A DNA stretch of 64,000 bases from an uncultured Flavobacteriaceae bacterium (GTDB lineage: Bacteria; Bacteroidota; Bacteroidia; Flavobacteriales; Flavobacteriaceae). The position numbers were made by a program, and so were the translations under genes. The notes under the pieces were generated by a model. It worked only from the letters and a program-made list of their open reading frames with translations. It was not told where the DNA came from and ran no database searches. Every line of letters begins with the position of its first letter. Position 1 is the first letter of the stretch. Shown piece after piece: positions 1 through 8,238 of this stretch. Location of the stretch: NCBI GenBank assembly GCA_943789455.1, contig CALSUE010000001.1, positions 437,001 through 501,000 of the forward strand, written 5' to 3'.

Positions 1-1271
1 CCTCCACTTGGAAATTTAGAACCACTAACATAAGAAATGGCTTTAACCTTAGAAAATATTTCAACACTATCTAAAAACGGGGTATTAGGACAGAAAGTTT
101 GGTCTAAAACAAAAACAGGATTAATTGCATAGTTACTTAAAGTAGTTTTACGTTTTTTCTCTAAAACTGTTTTTAATTGTTTTAAATCTGGAACTTCAAC
201 TCTTGGATTAGTAGGAATTTCAGCTATGATAAATGGAACAGCATCCTGAACTGCAATTTCATCTAGAATAACATCTATGCTCTGCGTCATGTCGTTTTCT
301 CTATCAACTGGTAAATCAATTACTTCAACATTTTTTATGCATGCAGCAACCCGCCTTGCTTGGTCATTAGTTCCGCCATAACAATTAGGGGGAACTATAA
401 ATTTTATGGGTTTTCCTTGGTAGTTTTCTTGTGCAAAGTCTACTAAACCCATCATGATAGCATATTGCATAGAGAGACCACTAGAACCAATTAATGGCGT
501 AGTTTTCGCACCAGTAATAGTGATGATTTCATCTCTGACAATTTTTTTATTGAACTCTATTTCTGGTGATGAAATAGTAAAAGTTGAATTTTTAATTAAA
601 GCTAGTAAAGCTGTGTGACAATTTGCAGGAGTCATGGCAATTGTCTCTCTTCTCCTTACATGTTGGATTTCAGAGATATAGTGTTCGTTTTGTTTTCCAT
701 TAACAATTAATACACTACCAAGTTTTTTATATATATTAATAAAAAAATCAATTTTTAATTTTAGATGATTAACATCTATTTTTTCTGATTGTGAGACCAA
801 TACAGTACTGCCTTCAAAATCTGAAATATCAGATAATTTTTGAACCTTTTTTAGTTCAAAACTATAACCATAGGTTTGTTTAATAGTTTCATAATCAAAG
901 AAATCTAAACAATTGTCTGTGTAGATGATTCGAGTATTTATATGTGCCAATAAATTTTTTCTTAGTATGGAAAGAATTGGAATAGTCTGAGATGAAAAAC
1001 TTATGATGTTTTTTGGATTTATTTCGTGTAAACGCGCTATTGACCATTCTAAAACACACGATAACGGATGTCCCAAACGAATGTAATCATAAGCGGTTGG
1101 TAAATTATTTAAGGCAGAAGTTTCAGTGCAATCTTTTTTACTTAACAATTCAAACTGTTCTATAAATTCAGTTTTAGCTAATTTTTCATCATAAATATCT
1201 AATCGATGTGTAGTAGTAGATAGCCAACTCTTTGGCATTTTTTCTAATACATTTTTTAGATAATCTTTCAT
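1..1271 (-). CDS. Cys/Met-metabolism-type PLP enzyme with long N-terminal extension (partial)
   Basis: Open from an ATG at 1271 through the left window edge, so the C-terminus is missing. The last ~150 visible residues carry the fold of the cystathionine gamma-synthase/lyase family: EIPTNPRVEVPDL (family NPxxxVxD loop), VLDQTFCPNTPF (equivalent of the VDNTFATP strand holding the cofactor-ring Asp) and SYVSGSKFPSGG at the extreme visible end, whose Lys is the likely Schiff-base lysine. About 240 residues precede this catalytic part and are not a normal part of family members of about 400 residues; I cannot assign them a function. Starts 29 bp after the mutS2 stop on the same strand, so probably co-transcribed. 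Substrate unknown; a methionine/cysteine trans-sulfuration role is only a family inference. Confidence 0.72.
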   Translation of the reverse strand, partial: MKDYLKNVLEKMPKSWLSTTTHRLDIYDEKLAKTEFIEQFELLSKKDCTETSALNNLPTAYDYIRLGHPLSCVLEWSIARLHEINPKNIISFSSQTIPILSILRKNLLAHINTRIIYTDNCLDFFDYETIKQTYGYSFELKKVQKLSDISDFEGSTVLVSQSEKIDVNHLKLKIDFFINIYKKLGSVLIVNGKQNEHYISEIQHVRRRETIAMTPANCHTALLALIKNSTFTISSPEIEFNKKIVRDEIITITGAKTTPLIGSSGLSMQYAIMMGLVDFAQENYQGKPIKFIVPPNCYGGTNDQARRVAACIKNVEVIDLPVDRENDMTQSIDVILDEIAVQDAVPFIIAEIPTNPRVEVPDLKQLKTVLEKKRKTTLSNYAINPVFVLDQTFCPNTPFLDSVEIFSKVKAISYVSGSKFPSG

Positions 1272-1300
1272 GTTATTATTTTTATGATTTTAAAAAAGTT

Positions 1301-3508
1301 TTATCCTTTCCTTTTTTCTACTAATTCTAGTTTTTCCAAAGAAGCTTCAGTTGTGAAATTCCCGTAATTAATAAAAGCTTTTTTCTTTTCAATCTTTTCT
1401 ATAGTTCCTACAGAATTTCCATCGATAAGCCTAACGCTATCGTTAATTTTGAATATATATTCGGCCTTTATTTTTGCCAATTTTTTAGCTTCTTTATTTT
1501 TTACTTTTCTTATTTCAACTACCTTTTTCATTACTTCATTTTCTACTTTTTGAATAACTTCTTGTAGTTGTTTTTCAACAATTTTAGCTTGTTGTTTTTG
1601 TGACTTTGTTTTTGGCTTTGTGGGGTTTTTCTTAGCGTATTTTACTTTTTCATCAGCAACCCATTTATTGAAATTTAGAGTTAATTCTTTTTTATTATTT
1701 GTCTGTAAATATTTATTGAATAGTTCATTGGTTTTTCTTCCTAACGATAACATTTTTTGATTCTTATCATATAATTCTTGAAACCCAGCTAATTTTGCTT
1801 GAATTTTTTCTTCCTTATCTTGTAAACTTTCTATATGTTTTTGTCCTTTAGTTTTTTGCTTTTCTAGATTTTCAGAATTTTTATGAAGACGATTTCTTTC
1901 TTTTTGAAGTTTTGAGATGGTTTTATCTAAACGAATTTTCTCAGTTTCAACTCGTTTTTTAGCTTTATTAATCAAACTAAATGGAATTCCATTTTTTTGC
2001 GCAACTTCAAATGTAAAAGAACTTCCAGCTTGACCCAAATACAATTTATATAGTGGTTCAAGAGTTTGTTCATTAAATTGCATATTAGCGTTAGTTACAT
2101 AGTCTAATTCATTTGCTAAAACTTTTAAATTGGAATAGTGAGTTGTAATGATTCCAAAAGCTTTTTTATCATAAAACTCTTCTAAAAATATTTCTGCTAG
2201 AGCTCCTCCCAATTCAGGATCACTACCTGTACCAAATTCGTCTATTAAAAACAACGTATTTTCATTGCATTTTCGTAGGAAATAACGCATATTTTTTAAT
2301 CTATAACTATAGGTGCTTAGTTGATTTTCAATAGATTGGTTATCTCCAATATCTGTTAAAACAGTATCAAATATTGTTGTTTCACTTTGTTCATTCACAG
2401 GTATTAGAATACCACTTTGCAGCATTACCTGCAATAAACCAATAGTCTTTAAAGTAATACTCTTACCCCCGGCATTTGGTCCAGAGATGACTATAATTTG
2501 TTGTTTTTCATTTAGCTCTATAGTTTGTGGAACAACTTCTAATGCCTCTTCTTTATTATTTACTAAAAGGATAGGATGGAAGGCATCTTTAAAATAGACT
2601 CTTTTATTTTCTCCAATTTTTGGTAATAATCCATTAATAGAATATGCATATTTAGTTTTTGAACTAATCACGTCTAAATGTGTTAAATAGTCTAGCTGTG
2701 ATTCTAATAATGCTGTATAAGGTCTTATTTTGTAACTTAAAGTTTTAAGGATTCTAATAACTTCTTGCTTTTCCTCATATTCTAGATTTTGTAGTTCTCT
2801 CTGATATGCGAGTGTAGCTTGTGGTGCAATATATACAATGTTACCCGATTTTGAAGAGCCAAGTAAACTTCCTGATACTTTTTTTCGATACATGGCTAAT
2901 ACAGCTAGTACACGGTGATTATCAATAATAGATTCTTTAATGTCATCTAAATAACCTGAAGCCTTTGCTTTACTTAACGCTGAAGAAAAACTTTGTCCAA
3001 TTTTACCATTTAACCCACCGATACTTCTTCTTATTTTTCTTAATTCAGGAGAGGCATTATCTACAACTTCTCCATATGGAGAAATCACTTTTTTTATATC
3101 GTCTATAATTTCTTGAATAAAATCAACATTTTCACTTAAAATAGAAAGTTGTGGAAAGTAGGTGTGAAATTTTTTAAAATATTTTTTTAACTCTTTAATA
3201 GTCTCAGATGTTGAAGCAATTTTTAAAAAACTTTCTGTTTCTATATAACTATCTTCAATAGTTAATCGTTTTATCTGTTCATAAATATTATCAAAACCGT
3301 GATTGGGAATTCTATTGTCGCTCTCAAATGATGATAGGTATTCATTTGTGAATTCTAATTCTCGAAGTAGTCTTTTTTTATTAGAAAAAGGTAAGGTTTC
3401 TAAAACTTGTTTTTTTCCTAATTCTGAAATACTAAAGGTTGCAACTTGTTGAATAACCGTTGTAAATTCTAAATCTTGTAATGCTTTCTCAGAGATATGT
3501 ATATTCAA
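1301..3508 (-). CDS. mutS2: MutS2-family ATPase without a Smr domain
   Basis: 735 residues. The order is that of MutS2: an N-terminal core/lever region, a Walker A GPNAGGKS at about residues 343-350, a STYSYRLKNM segment, and a Walker B/signature DEFGTGSDPELGG near residue 420. A long charged coiled coil follows (about 520-670) and a short beta-rich tail. MutS2 proteins lack the mismatch-reading domain of MutS1 and act on recombination intermediates or stalled, collided ribosomes. The C-terminal Smr nuclease domain of Bacillus MutS2 (about 785 residues) is not visible; the protein ends with a SH3-like segment (NDSVRLIDGNSVGTIEKI). Its promoter overlaps that of divergent ung. Confidence 0.88.
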   Translation of the reverse strand: MNIHISEKALQDLEFTTVIQQVATFSISELGKKQVLETLPFSNKKRLLRELEFTNEYLSSFESDNRIPNHGFDNIYEQIKRLTIEDSYIETESFLKIASTSETIKELKKYFKKFHTYFPQLSILSENVDFIQEIIDDIKKVISPYGEVVDNASPELRKIRRSIGGLNGKIGQSFSSALSKAKASGYLDDIKESIIDNHRVLAVLAMYRKKVSGSLLGSSKSGNIVYIAPQATLAYQRELQNLEYEEKQEVIRILKTLSYKIRPYTALLESQLDYLTHLDVISSKTKYAYSINGLLPKIGENKRVYFKDAFHPILLVNNKEEALEVVPQTIELNEKQQIIVISGPNAGGKSITLKTIGLLQVMLQSGILIPVNEQSETTIFDTVLTDIGDNQSIENQLSTYSYRLKNMRYFLRKCNENTLFLIDEFGTGSDPELGGALAEIFLEEFYDKKAFGIITTHYSNLKVLANELDYVTNANMQFNEQTLEPLYKLYLGQAGSSFTFEVAQKNGIPFSLINKAKKRVETEKIRLDKTISKLQKERNRLHKNSENLEKQKTKGQKHIESLQDKEEKIQAKLAGFQELYDKNQKMLSLGRKTNELFNKYLQTNNKKELTLNFNKWVADEKVKYAKKNPTKPKTKSQKQQAKIVEKQLQEVIQKVENEVMKKVVEIRKVKNKEAKKLAKIKAEYIFKINDSVRLIDGNSVGTIEKIEKKKAFINYGNFTTEASLEKLELVEKRKG

Positions 3509-3513
3509 ACCTT

Positions 3514-3521
3514 TATATTTG
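3514..3521 (+). promoter_or_regulatory. -7 promoter box of ung
   Basis: TATATTTG matches the Bacteroidetes -7 consensus TAnnTTTG. It lies 23 bp upstream of the ATG at 3545. This excludes the in-frame ATG at 3497, which would lie upstream of the transcription start. No clear -33 TTTG was seen. Confidence 0.55.
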
Positions 3522-3528
3522 GTGCATA

Positions 3529-3536
3529 CAAAAATA
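3529..3536 (-). promoter_or_regulatory. -7 promoter box of mutS2
   Basis: On the minus strand this reads TATTTTTG (TAnnTTTG), 20 bp upstream of the mutS2 start codon. It overlaps the leader of divergent ung, so the two repair genes share a very compact face-to-face promoter region. Confidence 0.5.
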
Positions 3537-3544
3537 ACAAAAGA

Positions 3545-4207
3545 ATGATTATTAATATTGAGGAAAACTGGAAAAATATCTTACAACCAGAATTTGAAAA
3601 AGAGTCTTTCAAAAACCTCACTAGATTTGTGAAATCTGAATATCTAAATCATATTTGTTATCCTGAAGAAAAAAATATTTTTTCAGCTTTTAATACATGT
3701 TCATTGGAAAATTTAAAAGTAGTAATCATTGGTCAAGATCCATATCATGGTAAAGGTCAAGCAAATGGTTTATGTTTTTCTGTTATGGACAATATGAAGC
3801 AACCTCCTTCATTAAAAAATATTTTTAAAGAATTACAAGCAGATCTTGATAGACCTATTCCAACTTCTGGAAACTTATCTTCTTGGGCTAGGCAAGGTGT
3901 CTTGTTATTAAATTCAACGTTAACAGTTCGTGAAGGAGAAGCAGGAAGTCATCAAAATAAAGGATGGGAACAATTTACAGATGCTGTTATTGATAAGGTT
4001 TCAAAACAGAAAGAACATTTAGTTTTTTTGCTTTGGGGGAAGTTTGCCCAAAGTAAGATAAAACTTATAAATCTTAATAAACATAAAGTTTTAGTGGCAC
4101 CACATCCTTCACCACTAGGAGCATGGAGGGGTTGGTTTGGGTGTAAACACTTCTCTAAAACAAATGAATATCTTAACAAAGAATCTCTAAAAGAGATTGT
4201 ATGGTAA
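3545..4207 (+). CDS. ung: Uracil-DNA glycosylase, family 1
   Basis: 220 residues, the usual family length. Removes uracil from DNA as the first step of base-excision repair. The water-activating motif GQDPYHGKGQANGLCFSV is at about residue 63 (catalytic Asp in GQDPYHG). The minor-groove/leucine loop motif HPSPLGAWRG is near residue 186. The ATG at 3545 is preferred over an ATG at 3497 because the promoter box lies between them. Transcribed divergently from mutS2. Confidence 0.95.
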   Translation: MIINIEENWKNILQPEFEKESFKNLTRFVKSEYLNHICYPEEKNIFSAFNTCSLENLKVVIIGQDPYHGKGQANGLCFSVMDNMKQPPSLKNIFKELQADLDRPIPTSGNLSSWARQGVLLLNSTLTVREGEAGSHQNKGWEQFTDAVIDKVSKQKEHLVFLLWGKFAQSKIKLINLNKHKVLVAPHPSPLGAWRGWFGCKHFSKTNEYLNKESLKEIVW

Positions 4208-4251
4208 TTTTACTTTTTTAAAAGTAAACTCAAATATTTATGAATAAAAAA

Positions 4252-4419
4252 CTAGGATTTTATCAATTCTAGTGATTGATTAATTTGGTTTTGTTTTGGT
4301 GGTTTTTCTGAGGATTTTATGAGATTGTCTGCCAATCCACAAGATTTTGAAGTACTTCTACAAGATGTAAAACTGATCAAACTGAGAACAAAGATGGAAA
4401 CATAAATATATCTTTTCAT
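4252..4419 (-). CDS. Small lipoprotein, 55 residues
   Basis: An ATG-initiated frame of 55 codons plus a TAG stop. The first 20 residues form a lipoprotein signal (MKRYIYVSIFVLSLISFTSC) with a hydrophobic core and lipobox SFTSC. The mature peptide is only ~36 residues, starts CRSTSKSCGLADNLIK and carries a second Cys. I recognise no function. It fills most of the gap between ung and the nucleoside phosphorylase and is convergent with ung. An AT-rich inverted repeat at 4209-4228 separates the two genes. Its real signal sequence makes chance occurrence unlikely. Confidence 0.6.
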   Translation of the reverse strand: MKRYIYVSIFVLSLISFTSCRSTSKSCGLADNLIKSSEKPPKQNQINQSLELIKS

Positions 4420-4498
4420 AAGTTATAATTTATACTTTAAAAGTACGTATTTTTTTAAATACACTTTTAATCATTTTTAAATTTTTAGTGTATATTTT

Positions 4499-5368
4499 TT
4501 ACTTCACTAATTTCTCTAATGTGTAAAGGATTAAATCTCCAATCACCTGATTTGGGTTTTTACTAAATTTTCCTAGCGCTCTATTTGCAATAATTGCATT
4601 CATAGAACATGCCTGATGTCCTAATAGCTTAGCCAACCCGAATATGGCAGATGTTTCCATTTCTAAATTAGTAACTTTAATTCCTTTATAATCGAAAGTA
4701 TCTATTTTAGTATTTAGTTTGGGGTCTTTAACCGCTAAACGTAGGGATCTTCCCTGAGGTCCATAAAAACCTCCAGCTGTAGCTGTCATTCCTTTGAAAA
4801 TTATATCAGAAGTGATTTTAGATTCTAGTACTTTACTATTCGTAATTACCAAAGGGTAACTTTTTTTTTCATCCCATTGGGTATGCTTCACAAAAGCGTT
4901 TTCAATCTCAGGATGAGATATAGTTTCAGTAGGGTAAGAGCGTAACATTCCATTTATATCTAGAGCGTAAGTACTCATCAAAAAGCTATCAATAGGAATA
5001 TCTTTTTGTAAAGAACCCGATGTACCAATTCTTATAATGTTAAGAGCTGTATGATTTTTCTTAATTGTTCTAGTTTGTAAATTTATATTTACTAAAGCAT
5101 CTAATTCATTTAAAACAATATCAATATTGTCTGCACCAATTCCTGTTGAAATTACAGATATTCTCTTATTTTTATAGATTCCAGTAGTTGTTTTAAATTC
5201 TCTCTTGTGTGTTGAAAACTCAATAGAATCAAAATGTTGTGTAACTTTATCAACCCTCTCTGGATCTCCAACAAAAATTATATCATTAGAAATATTCTCT
5301 GGTTTCAAGTTTAAATGGTAAATACTGCCATCATCATTTAGAATTAGTTCTGAATCTTTCAATTTCAT
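4499..5368 (-). CDS. Nucleoside phosphorylase (uridine phosphorylase-like)
   Basis: 289 residues from the ATG at 5368; a longer frame would need a TTG at 5380. Belongs to the PNP/UDP family, which cleaves nucleosides with phosphate to base plus ribose-1-phosphate in salvage. Visible motifs: IIFVGDPERVDKV (phosphate-binding G-D-P-x-R), ISTGIGADNIDIVLNEL, IRIGTSGSL (family G-T-x-G/S-x loop) and TNLEMETSAIFGLAKLLG (the E-M-E nucleoside-binding motif). The base specificity cannot be fixed by eye. Downstream member of a tight minus-strand run with the SUI1-like gene (24 bp gap). Confidence 0.85.
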   Translation of the reverse strand: MKLKDSELILNDDGSIYHLNLKPENISNDIIFVGDPERVDKVTQHFDSIEFSTHKREFKTTTGIYKNKRISVISTGIGADNIDIVLNELDALVNINLQTRTIKKNHTALNIIRIGTSGSLQKDIPIDSFLMSTYALDINGMLRSYPTETISHPEIENAFVKHTQWDEKKSYPLVITNSKVLESKITSDIIFKGMTATAGGFYGPQGRSLRLAVKDPKLNTKIDTFDYKGIKVTNLEMETSAIFGLAKLLGHQACSMNAIIANRALGKFSKNPNQVIGDLILYTLEKLVK

Positions 5369-5392
5369 TTTTAGTAACAAATTTATAATAGC

Positions 5393-5719
5393 TTAACCAC
5401 CTACACGTTTAACTGAAAAACCTTTATTCTGTAATATTTCCATTATTTTATCTCTATAATCACCTTGTATTATAATGCTTTCATTTTTAAAACTGCCACC
5501 AACACTAAGTTTAGTTTTTATTTCTTTGGCTAAAATTTTAAAATCTTTAACCGCACCATTATAACCTTCAATAATAGTAATTGGCTTTCCCTTACGTTTT
5601 TCGTATTTACATAATAATGGTTCATCTTGAAGCCAAATATTAGATTTGTTAACCTTTACTGGGTCATCTTGTATTTTGTGATCTGGAAATAAATTTTTTA
5701 GTTGATCTTTAAAATCCAT
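5393..5719 (-). CDS. SUI1/eIF1-like translation factor (YciH family)
   Basis: 108 residues. The C-terminal 75 residues match the SUI1 domain: RKGKPITIIEGYNG, then IKTKLSVGGSFKNESIIIQGDYRDKIMEIL, corresponding to the family K-x-L-x(3)-x-G-x-G-G-(T/S)-x-K...I-x-x-Q-G-(D/N) pattern. Related bacterial proteins can influence start-site fidelity on 30S subunits in vitro, but the cellular role is poorly known. Six bp downstream of the oxygenase gene. Confidence 0.85.
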   Translation of the reverse strand: MDFKDQLKNLFPDHKIQDDPVKVNKSNIWLQDEPLLCKYEKRKGKPITIIEGYNGAVKDFKILAKEIKTKLSVGGSFKNESIIIQGDYRDKIMEILQNKGFSVKRVGG

Positions 5720-5725
5720 AAAATT

Positions 5726-6673
5726 CTATTTGGTTAATCCCAATTCACGTAAGCGTTCGTTTAAGAAATCTCCTGCAGTAATGTCTTCAAATTCTTTTGG
5801 GTTATTTTGATCTATACACCCATCCAAGACATTTAATTTCATATTGCTTATTGGGTGTAAAAAGAAAGGAATAGAATATCTAGAGGTACCCCACAATTCT
5901 TTTGGGGGATTTGTTACTCTATGTATAGTTGATTTTAATCTATTATTGCTATGACGTGAAAGCATATCACCAACATTAATCATAATTTCATCAGGTTCAG
6001 CGATAGCGTCTATCCATTCTCCATTTAAGTTTTGAACTTGTAAGCCTTTTCCTTGAGCCCCCATTAGTAATGTAATTAAATTAATATCACCATGAGCAGC
6101 AGCTCTTACTGCATTTTTTGGTTCAGACTGAATGGGAGGGTAGTGTATAGGCCTTAATATACTATTACCGTTATGAATATATTGATCAAAATACTTTTCA
6201 TCTAACCCTAAGTGAATGGCCAAAGATCGCAATACATATTTAGCTGTTTTTTCTAACATACGATAGGTTGTTTTACCTACCTGATTAAATTCAGGCAGTT
6301 CATCAACAAAAACATTATTTGGATATTCTAATTCTAATTCAGCATTATTTTCAACATATTGGCCAAAATGCCAAAACTCTTTTAAATCTCCTTCTTTTCT
6401 ACCTTTGGCACTTTCTTTTCCAAAGGAAACATAGCCTCGCTGACCACCAATTCCTGGAACTTCGTATTTTCTTTTAACTTCTGTAGGGAGTTCGAAAAAT
6501 CTTTTAATTTGTTCGTACAATTTATCTACAAGTAAATCATCTAAAAAATGTCCCTTTAAAGCGACAAAACCGATATTTTCATAGGCATGACCTATGTCAT
6601 TAATAAATTGTTGTTTTTTTGAGATATCATTAGATAAAAAATCAGCTAAATTAACGCTAGGTATTTTATTCAT
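5726..6673 (-). CDS. Isopenicillin-N-synthase-like 2OG-Fe(II) oxygenase
   Basis: 315 residues. N-terminal DIOX_N-like part (IPSVNLADFL, then ENIGFVALKGH) and a C-terminal double-stranded beta-helix. The iron-binding facial triad appears as HGD in AAAHGDINLITLLMG and the distal His in STIHRV. An Arg-x-Ser pair in SRYSIPFFLHP fits the 2-oxoglutarate carboxylate anchor. The family oxidises small molecules using O2 and 2OG; the substrate here cannot be told. First gene of a short minus-strand run with the SUI1-like protein and the nucleoside phosphorylase. Confidence 0.85.
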   Translation of the reverse strand: MNKIPSVNLADFLSNDISKKQQFINDIGHAYENIGFVALKGHFLDDLLVDKLYEQIKRFFELPTEVKRKYEVPGIGGQRGYVSFGKESAKGRKEGDLKEFWHFGQYVENNAELELEYPNNVFVDELPEFNQVGKTTYRMLEKTAKYVLRSLAIHLGLDEKYFDQYIHNGNSILRPIHYPPIQSEPKNAVRAAAHGDINLITLLMGAQGKGLQVQNLNGEWIDAIAEPDEIMINVGDMLSRHSNNRLKSTIHRVTNPPKELWGTSRYSIPFFLHPISNMKLNVLDGCIDQNNPKEFEDITAGDFLNERLRELGLTK

Positions 6674-6716
6674 GGTATTGTTTTTATATGAGGAGTTAAG
6701 TTAGTAAAAAATAAAG

Positions 6717-7409
6717 TTATTTTTTACGAAAAGGAATTAAATATGAAATTGTGTAGTTGAATCCAAAACCTGTATTGCTTGTATACACTCTATTAAATCC
6801 AGGTGCATAATGAGTTTTAAAATTTACCGGATCGTTTAGGCTAACCATTATTTTATAGGAACCACTGAATGTTAGGAAAATATTTGGATACACTTCTGCT
6901 CGAAAACCTAGTACTAATTCAGACCAATGCGCTGTAAGGCCTTTTACTGTTATAGGTACATTATTAATCAATGCTGGTAACAGAGGATTGCTATTTATTT
7001 GATAATTGTTTAGTGTTTGTTCAAACGTAGCAAAACCATAACGAAAACCCGTGAAGATTTCATTATTCATATCTAGCCAATTCTTGTAAGAGTTATAGTT
7101 TAAACCAATTTTTATATAACTTCCTCTAGAGGTTGAGTTTGTAAAGTCTTCTCTTGTTGTAAATTTTTCATTTCCGAGTTCTGCAGCTGCATACCATTTT
7201 TTTGAAATTCTATAATCACCAACAATTTCCAGACCACTATTGTAATCTTGTAATATAGACCTGATGGGTTTACTAATATCTATACCTAGCCTAAGACCAT
7301 AATTGGTTTTGTATACGATACTATCTTTGGGTATTGAATCATTTTTTTGTTGTGCTGATACATTAACAAAAAGGATTAATAAACAAGTTTTAATGAAAAA
7401 TTTTAACAT
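6717..7409 (-). CDS. DUF6048-like exported beta-barrel protein
   Basis: 230 residues from the ATG at 7409 (a longer start at 7424 is possible). A signal peptide (MLKFFIKTCLLILFVNVSAQ) is followed by alternating amphipathic strands such as YGLRLGIDIS, GSYIKIGLNYN and FGFNYTISYLIPF with a terminal aromatic/basic end, typical of a small outer-membrane beta-barrel. The start overlaps the end of the upstream lipoprotein by 20 bp, suggesting coupled translation. From memory, this pair occurs next to rlmD in other Flavobacteriaceae and the family has no assigned function. Confidence 0.7.
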   Translation of the reverse strand: MLKFFIKTCLLILFVNVSAQQKNDSIPKDSIVYKTNYGLRLGIDISKPIRSILQDYNSGLEIVGDYRISKKWYAAAELGNEKFTTREDFTNSTSRGSYIKIGLNYNSYKNWLDMNNEIFTGFRYGFATFEQTLNNYQINSNPLLPALINNVPITVKGLTAHWSELVLGFRAEVYPNIFLTFSGSYKIMVSLNDPVNFKTHYAPGFNRVYTSNTGFGFNYTISYLIPFRKK

Positions 7410-7863
7410 GGGCAGCTGTCTCATTATCTATTGTTGGAATTGTAATGGTGTTTTCTAAGGTCTCTGTTAGTCCAATAATCCAGTCATTAGAAACATCTGA
7501 AGTGACACTCACATTGTTAAAAATTGCTTTGAAACCACACGACCTAGAAACAAATACTTCTTCAACATCATAGTTTATTGTGATAATATCGATATTACTT
7601 TCAGAAGAGAGGTTATAAATAATTTGGTTACTAGTAACATCTAATGGAATTAAAATAGAATCTAAATTGGCATTAGAATAAAGTTCATCAAAACCCTCTG
7701 GGGTAACAGACAAGTCTTCTACAGATTTTGTCTGTGTAATATTTGTAGCATTATAGAAACGAATAACCATATTAGGAGTAATAGGTTCAATACAAAAGTC
7801 ATCTTTTTCACAACTAGAGACTAGTAGGGCAATTAACGTTAGTAATAAATAGTATTTTCTCAT
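7390..7863 (-). CDS. DUF6452-like lipoprotein
   Basis: 157 residues. Lipoprotein signal MRKYYLLLTLIALLVSSC with lipobox VSSC. The mature part begins EKDDFCIEPITPNMVIRFYN, with a conserved-looking D-x-C-x(3)-T-P-N-M-V-I-R-F block, and ends in a beta-rich domain with an additional Cys (SRSCGFKAIF). Partner of the overlapping beta-barrel gene, so the two probably work together in the outer membrane. Function unknown. Confidence 0.7.
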   Translation of the reverse strand: MRKYYLLLTLIALLVSSCEKDDFCIEPITPNMVIRFYNATNITQTKSVEDLSVTPEGFDELYSNANLDSILIPLDVTSNQIIYNLSSESNIDIITINYDVEEVFVSRSCGFKAIFNNVSVTSDVSNDWIIGLTETLENTITIPTIDNETAAHVKIFH

Positions 7864-7886
7864 TTCAAATCAGTAAATTAAAGTGA

Positions 7887-8177
7887 TTACTCTTCAACTT
7901 CTACAATGTTTTCCATAGCTTCTGCTAATTTAAAATCTAATTCTGTAACACCTCCAGCATCATGAGTTGTCAGTTTAATCTCTAGAATATTGTAAACATT
8001 AGTCCATTCAGGATGATGATTTAGATTTTCACACTCAAAAGCTATTCTCATCATGGCACTCATACAGTTTTTGAAACTATCAAATTCAAATTCTGAATGC
8101 AAGGCATTTTCATAATAATCCCAATCTGGTAAATCTTTTAATTTTTTTTCAATTTCTACCTCTGTTAGTTTTTTCAT
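7887..8177 (-). CDS. Pterin-4a-carbinolamine dehydratase
   Basis: 96 residues, the family length. Dehydrates 4a-hydroxytetrahydropterin formed by aromatic amino-acid hydroxylases. The signature is intact: DWDYYENALHSEFEFDSF, then NLNHHPEWTNVYN (catalytic His-His-Pro-Glu-Trp) and LTTHDAGGVTELDFKLA (distal TH-x-x-G-G-(V/L)-T). No phenylalanine hydroxylase lies in the window. Between rlmD and the lipoprotein pair on the same strand. Confidence 0.93.
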   Translation of the reverse strand: MKKLTEVEIEKKLKDLPDWDYYENALHSEFEFDSFKNCMSAMMRIAFECENLNHHPEWTNVYNILEIKLTTHDAGGVTELDFKLAEAMENIVEVEE

Positions 8178-8238
8178 TATTAGCTTGTATTTGTATCAAA
8201 AGTACAACAATTTTGATACGATTAAATTACATCAAATA

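Noticed and set aside
3497..3544. Longer N-terminus for ung from the ATG at 3497
   Set aside because: A TAnnTTTG promoter box (3514-3521) lies between this ATG and the one at 3545, and the latter gives the normal UDG length.
4209..4228. AT-only inverted repeat TTTACTTTT/AAAAGTAAA after ung
   Set aside because: Weak pairing and no T tail; may slow transcription but not enough for a terminator call.
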